Source: Meghimatium bilineatum
Lineage: Eukaryota; Mollusca; Gastropoda; Stylommatophora; Philomycidae
Direction: 5' to 3'
Assembly: GCA_034231615.1 (NCBI GenBank)
Contig: CM067298.1
Span: 28,984,483-29,048,482, forward strand
DNA: 64,000 nucleotides
Below, in pieces: positions 10,344-19,338 of the stretch. Numbering within the stretch: the first letter of the stretch is position 1; every line of letters begins with the position of its first letter. Position numbers and translations under genes: made by a program. The notes under the pieces were generated by a model, which saw only the letters and a list, made by a program, of their open reading frames with translations, did not search any database and was not told the origin of the DNA.

Positions 10344-10487
10344 ATTTTCTAGGCAATATAAATACGTTCAGTAGTTTGCCATTGCTTTCTGAATGGTCCG
10401 GATGCACAATTGCCTGTGGCGGGGATCGAACTCGGTACCTTGGCCGTCACAGACGAGCTCTGTACCACTTCGCCACAGAGCCGGATA
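10344..10487 (-). mobile_element. tRNA-derived SINE family C in the last Islet intron
   Basis: On the minus strand the head reads GGCTCTGTGGCGAAGTGGTA (A-box-like), then CGAGTTCGATCCCCGCC (B-box), then CAGGCAATTGTGCATCCGGA and GCAATGGCAAACTACTGAAC. The same body is at 18305-18430, 28600-28727 and 39575-39705. A short (AT)n/(TATA) tract flanks its head at 10500-10530. It lies between the two Islet exons, antisense to the gene. Confidence 0.75.
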
Positions 10488-11413
10488 TATATTATAAAAT
10501 ATACCCAATATATATATATATATATATATACTTATATAAATAGAAGAGAGGTGTTGAAAAAAAATCGAAGAACAGCGAAAAGAGGAGACCAGAATATTGG
10601 GACCTCCCAGATGGAGCTGATGAAGATAACACAGAACGTAATCGTGGGAAAGAAAACGCTGCACTTCTCATTTCAAAAAAGAAGCTGGAAGGAACGAATA
10701 AAAAAAATAATAATAAACATTTCAAAAACTAATTGCTAAATCTGATAAATGTTTCTAGTCAATTCTAAACAATTCTTGTTTTCGTAATATATAACGAATT
10801 ATATTGATTTAAATCTTCATTTATCAAACTGTGCATAATTTCTTCCTGTAAAATATGTGCCTCATATGTGCATCTGTGTTGTGAAGTGTATACATATAAT
10901 GTTCGCCTCACAATAAATTCTCGCGTTTGTGAATAGTAAACTTTAAGAAATTATAGCATACCCATTCTAAGATAGAAGAGTTCTGACACCCAACTCGCAG
11001 TCTTTAAGAAGATTTATGTTTACTTCATACTCTCTTGACAAGAACTACACTGAAACCAAAATAGAAGATAAACGATTATCGGGACAAATTTTCAATTTAC
11101 GAAGGCTGAAAAAGTTTTGAAATTATTTTTAAAAGCGAGTAATTTAATTTCTTTTTGTCATCCTATATTACACTAATTTGCTCGATTATGGCTTTTTATT
11201 CCAAATGTCCATTTAGCCTTTATTGCACTTTTTAAATTACATAATTTTTGCTTTGAACTTTTGCTCTTGTAAATTGTTTCTCTGTGGTCTCACATTATAT
11301 CATACATTATTAAGATGTACAGCTTGTAATGCGTTTTTTAATAATCACAACAACAACAAAAAATGTTAAAAATTAAACATGCTGTCATATGTTGACTATA
11401 TACTAATGTTGTG

Positions 11414-11434
11414 CCAACTTTCTTACTTCCATAG
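11414..11434 (+). promoter_or_regulatory. Splice acceptor of the Islet terminal exon
   Basis: CAACTTTCTTACTTCCATAG is a good polypyrimidine tract plus TAG acceptor. Phase 0 agrees with the donor at 9629. Confidence 0.82.
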
Positions 11435-11644
11435 ATGTCATCTTTTGATCACATGGATACCAGCATTTCCAGTCCTCCACACCACCCAGAAATGATGATT
11501 CAGTCTGGGCTTAGAGATAGTCCAGTTCGGATGGGATTGATGATGCATCGTCGGTACCTGCATTCTGAAGACATGATTGGCTCTGTAGGGTCAGACTTTT
11601 CTGGTACAACGTCTGAGCTCTCACATAGTCCCATCTCTCACTGA
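11435..11644 (+). CDS. isl: Islet terminal coding exon
   Basis: This is the final coding exon of the Islet gene, 69 codons plus TGA. It is preceded by a clear polypyrimidine tract and acceptor (CAACTTTCTTACTTCCATAG ending at 11434) and begins in phase 0, matching the donor at 9628 across a 1,806-bp intron. The peptide is rich in Ser, Met and His (MSSFDHMDTSISSPPHH at its start) and ends GSDFSGTTSELSHSPISH. That tail resembles the Ser/Thr-rich end of vertebrate Islet proteins ([20 protein letters not shown]), although the central part is not conserved with vertebrates. Reading the first ATG as a translation start would be wrong, because it is an internal Met next to the splice site. The assignment rests on splice signals, phase and the tail similarity. 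Confidence 0.82.
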   Translation: MSSFDHMDTSISSPPHHPEMMIQSGLRDSPVRMGLMMHRRYLHSEDMIGSVGSDFSGTTSELSHSPISH

Positions 11645-12135
11645 TAATCGACTGATTTTGATAGCTTTCACCCGCAGATATATCTAACGGACACTCTAGA
11701 TCAGCAGTATAACAGTCATGTTCCTCAACCAGTGCATCTTAATCTCGGACAATGATTTCTACTGTGTTGTTGACAGAGACAATCAAGTCATGGACACACA
11801 ACTTCAGCCATATACAATTTTGAAAACATATGTACTGATGCTTGAATAGACAAAAGTCACGTACAGGATGGTACAATTCTGAGCTAACATCATTGTTCTA
11901 ACTGACGTGTTTGCACCGCTGAACAGGAATGATAGACAGTTACGTTAACCTTTGGTCGGTGGTTTAGCAGATAAGATTTGTTTACAAAGTCGGCTTCGTA
12001 TGTAAAACACTCATTATTGATTTGTGCCAGTCATCCCGTGTCACTAAATGTTAGTATCTCATTCTGGAATAGAGACCTATGTGATTATACATTATGAATT
12101 ATTGATACAGTCAATAAACGGCAAATATAATATTA
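11645..12135 (+). other. Islet 3' untranslated region with poly(A) signal
   Basis: After the TGA at 11642-11644 there is about 470 bp of non-repetitive sequence with many stops. AATAAA occurs at 12113-12118, followed by an AT-rich stretch, so cleavage would fall near 12130-12140. If the extended reading frame ending at 9910 is used, its message could end at AATAAA 10712-10717 or 10914-10919. The 3' end is inferred, not observed. Confidence 0.5.
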
Positions 12136-12234
12136 TTTCAGAGTTCGATGTGACTGAATTACCTGAATCTGATCCTCCCGGATGTTATGCGCTATGATAT
12201 AACCAATGAGAACTATGGTCCATAGTTGAAAATA

Positions 12235-12570
12235 CGTACCTCATCAAAATAGATACACACATGTACACACGTTGACAATAGATATACAATACACACATGT
12301 ACACACGTTGACAATAGATATACAATACACAAATATATTCGTTGACATTAGATATATAATACACACATGTACACGTTGACAATTGATATGCCATACGTAT
12401 ATGTACACGTTGACAATATATATATATATATCATACATGTGTACACGTTGACAATAGATATACAGTGCACATATGTACACACGTTGACAATATATATACC
12501 ATAAAGATATGTACACACACTAAATATATGTACCATACACACATGTACGCGCTGATAAAATGTCATACGT
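12235..12570. repeat. Degenerate minisatellite, 36-40 bp units
   Basis: About nine units based on ACACATGTACACACGTTGAC and AATAGATATACAATACACA. It sits just downstream of the likely Islet poly(A) site. Confidence 0.85.
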
Positions 12571-12574
12571 TAAA

Positions 12575-13400
12575 AAGAGATCTCGAAAACACAATTTCAT
12601 ACACGTGCACACTGCTAAGGATACATGAGACACACATGCAGCACATTCTACAAACAATAAAACATTTGAAGAGATGCACATTTCATCAATTTCAAACACA
12701 GAGATCTTTGATTATTACGACAGTGATTGGTGTGAATTCAGAGGAGCTACTTAGTTAATAATGATAAACGAGTGACAGTTAATATAGACCAGTGGTGAAA
12801 GGAATAAGGTCAACTTCTACCCGCCAATCCATTTTTACTGATACGTCATACTGATTTACAGATACTGTAAGCACCGACCTTGATTCCACAAAATATCAAA
12901 TAGCAAGCTATCGCAGAAGAGCTGTAAACATCCAGACATTGGACATTTTAATACGTGTTGAAGACTATCGTTTCTTACATTCAATCATATCCTTTATCTT
13001 ATGAATTAAACATGCGTTCAGAACGAACTGAGATTTGGAAATATATTAAGTGATCTGTACCTTTGATGATGCGAATACAAAGTGACAAAAAACTGTCTTT
13101 GATTGGCTACCTTTTGATGAAGAGTAAAACAACATTGCAGAGAAATACAAACTCAGATTTTGTGTTTTAAGGAACTAGAAAAAGAACTATATTCTCGACG
13201 CAACAGTCTTTAATTTAAGTAAATGCCCAAACCTAATTTTGAGCCTCTGCGTAGTATGAATGTGATACTTGGACCAAAACAAGGTTTCCCAGGTCGGATT
13301 TATGCGAACAACTCAATATTCTCTATATCCATTATTGTCGAATAGATTGTTTTGTATGTGCATTGAAAAACACATGCTTGAACGTAATCACTTAGACTAT
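12575..13400. other. Unannotated intergenic sequence
   Basis: No repeat or coding similarity recognised. Confidence 0.4.
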
Positions 13401-13733
13401 AAGGGGTTGTCCATAAATTACGTCAACATTATTTTGACTATTCTTAGCCCCACCCCACTCTGTCAACAACCTGTGGAGAATTCAGATGCTTCCTCATGCT
13501 TAATTATATCCAAAAATGTTTACCCTTGAATTTTGTTAGCAGTGAAAGTACACAAATATATAATGTGTTTCAAATGATGTGAAAATTATTTCAAGTTCAA
13601 AAAATTAAATTGGTGTATGAAAAAGGTATTGTTGACATTAACTTTTGTCAAACCCCCATACCCCCTATGTTAAATTTTTCAAAGTTTTTCATTCACAACT
13701 ACATTATTGACGTAATTTACGAACCCCCCCCCC
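13401..13733. mobile_element. Non-autonomous DNA transposon (MITE)
   Basis: Left end AAGGGGTTGTCCATAAATTA continuing into CGTCAACATTATT. The right end reversed begins with a G run, then GGTTCGTAAATTACGTCAAT. The ends are inverted repeats of about 35 bp around the shared TAAATTACGTCAA. The interior has no transposase. Superfamily not assigned. Confidence 0.65.
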
Positions 13734-13984
13734 ATCCACCCCCTCCACCACATAACATGCATATAACAGGCTGATATAAATCACTGTAAGAAGTATTAAA
13801 GTGTTGAAATTAGGGCGCCATGTTATCTTTTCGTTATTTTCCTCCAAAAGTATATAGCATATTGTTACTTACATGTGTCTGCTACAAACTGTTTCAGAAT
13901 TTGTTGACTGTGACGGGGAAAACTTTAATTAATAGACTGAAACTCATTCGATGTACACACTGATTCATTGTCTTTGCTTCTTAT

Positions 13985-14125
13985 TCTGTGCCCCATTCTC
14001 AAACTTCTGTAGATTAGTAGGATGTAGTATGAGGAACAGAGAGATTTGTGTCAAGTTTTACAGCTTGGCTTCGATATCTTCGGCCTGAGACATCCGACTT
14101 AATAATGACTGAATAAGCTCTGTAT
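13985..14125 (-). mobile_element. SINE-like repeat family B, partial
   Basis: ATTCTCAAACTTCTGTAGAT, AGTAGGATGTAGT, CAGCTTGGCTTCGATATCT and CGGCCTGAGACATCCGACTT match the family B order. Confidence 0.6.
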
Positions 14126-14129
14126 GTAT

Positions 14130-14670
14130 TTGGCTTGAATAAATGTTGTATCTACGTGACGGAAAAAGTCATGTTTCCTCTTGACTGTATAAGCTCTGTA
14201 TTCTCGGCTGTATAAGAGCTGCATCTTCTTGGCTGAATAATCGGTTGTATCATCTTGACTGAATAAGCTATGTATCTACTTGATTTAATAAGCGCTGTAT
14301 CCTTGGCTGAATAATCGTTGTATCATCTTGACTGAATAGTCGTTGCAACTTCTTGACTGAATAATAGTTGCATCCTCTTGACTGAAAAAACGTTGCATCT
14401 ACTCTGACTGAATAAGCTATGTTCCCTTTTAACTTAATGAACTATGTATCCTCTTGACTGAATAAGCATTGTATCATCTTGATTTAATAAACTATGTATC
14501 CTCCTGATTGAATAAGCGATTGATCATCTTGATTGAATAAGCTTTATATCTACTTGACTCAATAAGCGCTGTATTTTCTCGATTGAATAAGCTCTGTATA
14601 AACTTCACTGAATAAGCTCTTTATTTTCTTGATTTAATAAGCTCTATATCTTGATTCTTGAATCTTGATT
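14130..14670. repeat. Degenerate minisatellite, about 24-27 bp units
   Basis: About 20 diverged units of the form TCTTGACTGAATAAGCTCTG plus TAT. Unit length drifts, which suggests an old, inactive array. Confidence 0.85.
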
Positions 14671-14720
14671 AGGAACAAGCGTCGCAGCACAGGGGTCATT
14701 CCCATATATGCTCTGTTTTC

Positions 14721-15070
14721 TGTTACGTCAGCCTTCCTAGCCTTCCTGGTCACGTAGGAGTCTGTCACGAATGTAATGTTCAATGTTTGCCGTAACGTCA
14801 GCCTACCTAGCCTTCCTGGTCACGTAGGAGTCTGTCACGAATGTGATGTTCAATGTTTGCCGTAACGTCAGCCTACCTAGCCTTCCTGGTCACGTAGGAG
14901 TCTGTCACGAATGTGATGTTCAATGTTTGCCGTAACGTCAGCCTACCTAGCCTTCCTGGTCACGTAGGAGTCTGTCACGAATGTGATGTTCAATGTTTGC
15001 CGTAACGTCAGCCTACCTAGCCTTCCTGGTCACGTAGGAGTCTGTCACGAATGTAATGTTCAATGTTTGC
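14721..15070. repeat. 70-bp tandem repeat, 5 copies
   Basis: Five near-identical units starting TGTTACGTCAGCC or CGTAACGTCAGCC at 14721, 14791, 14861, 14931 and 15001. Only a handful of bases differ (for example GTAATGTT versus GTGATGTT, and CCTTCC versus CCTACC in the first unit), so the array is young or recently homogenised. Confidence 0.95.
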
Positions 15071-15099
15071 CGGGCTGCATCTCTTCGTCATACGTGAAT

Positions 15100-15510
15100 A
15101 ATTCTTCTTCTGCAATCAGCATCTGTGGTCATGTTATATTGTCAGGTCTGTCATCAGGGCGACGTCCGCTGTTTTCTCCACGTCAGAGCGGCTGCCCCAT
15201 AGTTTTTGCCTCGTCTATATTCTCTGGCCAGGTCTACTTTCTCTGCTCTTTGTATGTTGGGCAATCCTGAAGTATGTGTTCCGAAGTCTGGGTTCGAGAT
15301 CGACATGAACATTCATCTGTGTATGAGATTCTCAATCGATAAAGGTGACCCAACCGTCTGCAGAGGCCTGTTCTAAGGCGAAATATTGTAGTATGTTGAT
15401 ATCTTTGAAGGTGATGTATTGCATCATGTTTGTCTTCCACTTCTGTTTGTTTGTTCCACTTTCCGTGAGTACTGTTTGACAAGATAAAAGTCAGAAATCG
15501 AGACAAAACA
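15100..15510 (-). pseudogene. LINE C-terminal zinc-knuckle fragment (RNase H LINE family)
   Basis: The minus-strand frame 15506-15234 reads HHLQRYQHTTIFRLRTGLCR, LGHLYRLRISYTDECSCRSR and TSEHILQDCPTYKEQ. This is the C-terminal FRLRTG...C.C......EHIL..C zinc-knuckle module that follows the RNase H domain in this LINE family (see 46370-47556). Its AAG-type tail is TTCTTCTTC at about 15102. 5'-truncated and decayed. Confidence 0.78.
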
Positions 15511-15514
15511 TACA

Positions 15515-16735
15515 GTAAAAGCTAATTTTGTTCACATGAAATAAGTTGCCAATCTATCCCAACTTTCCTTAGTCGCCATCTACAACATTCCTTGGAAAGA
15601 AGACTGGGGCTATTCCTATAACTGTCAAGAATTCAAAGACTTACCATCACCTAAAGACTTTTCTCCACTCCCTATCACCACCAATTGTGTCTCTTTGTAA
15701 GATTTGTTTACTGTGGTATTTTGTTTGTCCTGATTAAGGCATTTTAGTCGGAACGTCGTCGTCACTGTGTGTCGTTGTTAGGTTGTTTTATCGACTTATT
15801 TTGTAACACGCATACCTATGTATGTTCATTTTGACATGTCACTAGTAAGTAATGTTGAGACAAGAAAAACCGAGAGCTATTATTTTAGTTAGCAGTATTT
15901 CACAGTGAAATGCGCATGTGGTTGCGTCTGTGGGTATCACCAATGGCTCACTAGACAAATTACCCATGTAACGGAAACCTTAGTAGATAACATGCCTTTA
16001 TATTGAGGTTATCTTCTTATAGAAGCCTCATGGCACGTCATCTATGCAATCCCGTAGTTGTAACCTTCAATAACAGTTACCATGTTGTTCCGACAGGCCA
16101 ATGTTGTGCTTGAACTAGGACGGGCACAGCATGCGTGGGCGGAATAACACAGTAACCTGTCGCAAGGGCCAGAGTTGTGCCCTGATGTCGACGTTTGTTA
16201 CGGCGGCATTAGACTAGAAACGCCCTCGCGTTGGATAGCTGCTGGAACAGAGGGCGAATCACTTATGGGAATGTTCCACGTTCTGTGAGGCCAGTTTCTA
16301 TTAAAGAATCCAGAAGAATCACAGTGAGGTAACAATGTCCAGACTGAAAGCATGTACTGTCTATACACTGGAGATACGTTTATTGAGATCCATGTATACC
16401 TTTCCTTGATGAATGGCACTTGATGCTGGTGATATATAGTTACATGTGCTGTTTGTATGAGTAAAATATATTATTTTATATGCGAACTTCAATAAATTAT
16501 TGATGATTACATAAGAGTACATATTTCTTGTACATAAGCTATACATATGAGATGATTCACACATATCACTTGTTGAAATCCAAGGAGAGTTGTCTCGTAT
16601 GGAACAGACAGAAGTTGTAGATGACTCAAAAAAAGTAGTTGGATTGAGATAGTATTTGAATTGGTTGGGTGGCACAGGGAAAACTGTCACTGGATGGATG
16701 ATTGGTTATTTGTACAAAGCTTTAATGTTTAAGTA
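15515..16735. other. Unannotated intergenic sequence with one short shared repeat
   Basis: 15640-15790 contains CCTGATTAAGGCATTTTAGT then CGGAACGTCGTC, shared with 54325-54365 (CCTGATGAAGGCATTTCGTC then GAAACGTTGTC). This is an unclassified interspersed repeat. No gene recognised in the remainder. Confidence 0.4.
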
Positions 16736-16739
16736 AGAA

Positions 16740-17255
16740 CTGATTGTTTGTACGGATGATTGAGACACTGACTTGTAAACTGGACAAATGATTAATATAA
16801 TTCTATACTGGAACATTTGATTGAGTTAGTACATGTATTTAGTAGACTGGGGAAGTACATGTACTTGAACATATTATTGATTGAATACTTGTACTTGGGC
16901 AGATAGCTGTGTGAATGCTTGTTTTTTTGAAGAAATGATTGTGTGAATACTTGTACTTTGACAGATTATTGAGTTAGTTCTGACTTTGATGATTGAGTCA
17001 ATACTTGTAACTTTGTACTTGTATTTTTAATTAAACATATTTTTGAGTGAATGTTTATACTTAAAATTGAGGGAACACTTGTACTTAGGCAAATGATTTT
17101 GTGAATAGTTGTACGTGGACAGATTATTGAGTGCATGCTTGTACTTGGACAGATTATTGAGTGCATGCTTGTACTTGGACAGAAGATTGAGTGAATACTT
17201 GTACTTGGACAGAAGATTGAGTGAATACATGTACTTGGATAAAAATACAGCAAAG
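16740..17255. repeat. Degenerate 30-bp minisatellite
   Basis: Units of about 30 bp based on ACTTGTACTTGGACAGATTA and TTGAGTGAATG. Best preserved between 17070 and 17240; earlier units are increasingly diverged. Confidence 0.85.
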
Positions 17256-17289
17256 CGACATCATAGTTAAATGATGGAACAAATGAGTG

Positions 17290-17960
17290 GCTGATATAAG
17301 TAAATGAGGCGGTATGTAATATTCAGTGGCAGATTTAAGTCAATGAAACGGTTTACATGACTGAGTGGCTGATTTAAGTCAATGAAACGGTTTACATGAC
17401 TGAGTGGCTGATTTAAGTCAATGAAACGGTTTACATGACTGAGTGGCAGATTTAAGTCAATGAAACGGTTTACATGACTGAGTGGCTGATTTAAGTCAAT
17501 GAAACGGTTTACATGACTGAGTGGCTGATTTAAGTCACTGAAACGGTTTACATGACTGAGTGGCTGATTTAAGTCAATGAAACGGTTTACATGACTGAGT
17601 GGCTGATTTAAGTCAATGAAACGGTTTACATGACTGAGTGGCTGATTTAAGTAAATGAAACGGTTTACATGACTGAGTGACTTAAAAGTAAATGAAACGG
17701 TCTGTAATACTGAGTGGCGATTGAAGTCACGGAAACGGCCTATTTGAATGAGTGACATATTTACGTCAATAAAGAGGTATGAATGAATGAGTGACTGATT
17801 TAATTCAATGAAGCGGTCTGAATGACTGAGTGATTGATTTAATTCAATGAATCGGCCTGAATGACTTAATATCAATGAATTGGTCAGTGACTGATGTAAT
17901 TCAGTGAAGCAGTCTGAAAAAACCGAGTGGCTGCTTGCAGTCAATGGAGCAATCAATTGC
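17290..17960. repeat. 39-bp minisatellite, about 16 copies
   Basis: The core (about 17310-17680) is made of near-identical 39-bp units, GAGTGGCTGATTTAAGTCAA then TGAAACGGTTTACATGACT. It is flanked to 17960 by decaying units. The 243-residue minus-strand open frame it creates (13-residue NRFIDLNQPLSHV repeats) is a by-product of the period being divisible by three. Confidence 0.93.
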
Positions 17961-18304
17961 ATTTTATACCCCGTTATTTTAACCCATGCAGTATGCAAGC
18001 AAGGCGATGTGTATTGGATTCAATAGAGCTATATCTACATCTGTCCACCGACTATTTGCTCAACTATTGTGAAACGAACGTTAAAATAAATGAGCAAATG
18101 TTTGGTTAATCTGAACGAGGATAACTCGACATGACATAATCTGTATTTGTTTTATGTTTAGTTACGTTGTACTTTACTAGTTACCTATCATAACCGATGG
18201 TATTCCGAACATTTTACTTGAGTCAGAGTCTATCTGGAACGGACTCAACGATGTCTCTACCTTAGAGTATAGTTAAGGCTACCAAGTATTTAGTTGGGGG
18301 CTAG

Positions 18305-18430
18305 CCAGCTCTGTGGAGAAGAGAAACAGAGCAAGTCTTGGACAGTCAAGATAATAGTTTCAATCTACACCTCAGGCAATTGTGCATCAGGACTGCCCAG
18401 AAAGAAATGGCATCCTACTGAACGTAAACC
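18305..18430 (+). mobile_element. tRNA-derived SINE family C
   Basis: CAGCTCTGTGGAGAAG at the head and CAGGCAATTGTGCATCAGGA then GAAATGGCATCCTACTGAAC at the body match the reverse of the copy at 10344-10487. The B-box region is degraded. Confidence 0.6.
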
Positions 18431-18664
18431 ATAGTTATAAAAAATACAGGCCAAAATAATACTAGAATGTCCTAAACAAGTTACCTACGTTGAACACAGG
18501 TTTTTGAAGTTTCACTTGAACTTGTGTTCTACGTGGGTACTATTGTTGTTCCGTTTCACAGCAGTATTACTGTATATTAAACACGTTACACACTCTTAAT
18601 TATTTGAAGTAGGCAGCATTTAATTTAGATTATGGACTAGATATACACATTTTTTTAAACTGTG

Positions 18665-19338
18665 ATAATCAGCAAAGGCACAGAAGAGCATGTGCTAAAC
18701 ATAACAATACATGGAGAGAAACTGCAACAAGTAGAACATTATCGTTATCGTGGATACATAATCACAAATGATGGTAGAGGTGAAGCACAAGTTAAAAGGA
18801 GAATATAAATGATTAATAGTACTTTCAATGGCATGAGGAAAATATTAACATCTAAACAAATTACAAACAAGATAAAAATAACCATTATAAAATGCTACAT
18901 CTATTCTATATTAAACTATGGCTCAGAAACATGGACAACAAACAAACAATTAGAAGAAGGAATCGATGCCTTTGAGATATGGATATATAGAAGAATAGGG
19001 AGAACATCTTGGAAAGAAAATAAATCAAAGAAAGAAAGAGGTTCTAACAATGCTTAAAAATATTATAAAGAAAGAATTATTATCGGGAAAAAAGATCAAG
19101 CGAATCAAATATTCTGAACACATTAAACACATGATACCGTGTTGAATACCTTATTTGAAAAAAAAGTCGAAGGGAGGTGAGCAAGAAGTAGACAGAGATA
19201 CAAGTGGGAGAGTAACATCACAAGATGTACAGGTTATAGTCTAACGAGTGCACCCCGAAAACAAGAGATAGATGATGTTGGAGGTTTGCTACAGCCAACT
19301 CTCAGTGCGGATATGGCACTTGATGATGATGATGATGA
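18665..19338 (+). pseudogene. LINE RT C-terminal fragment with (TGA)n tail
   Basis: In broken plus-strand frames: HGEKLQQVEHYRYRGYIITN, then MRKILTSKQITNKIKI...YSILNYGSETWTT, then RRIGRTSWKENK. These are the connection/thumb motifs of a non-LTR reverse transcriptase. The 3' end reads CAACTCTCAGTGCGGATATGGCACTTGA followed by a TGATGATG tail to 19338. The same 3' end is found reversed at 60436 and partly at 45960. Microsatellite-like tails are typical of RTE-like LINEs, but the clade is not proven. Confidence 0.78.

Noticed and set aside
17267-17998. 243-residue repetitive protein on the minus strand
   Set aside because: By-product of the 39-bp minisatellite; no conserved residues apart from the DNA repeat.
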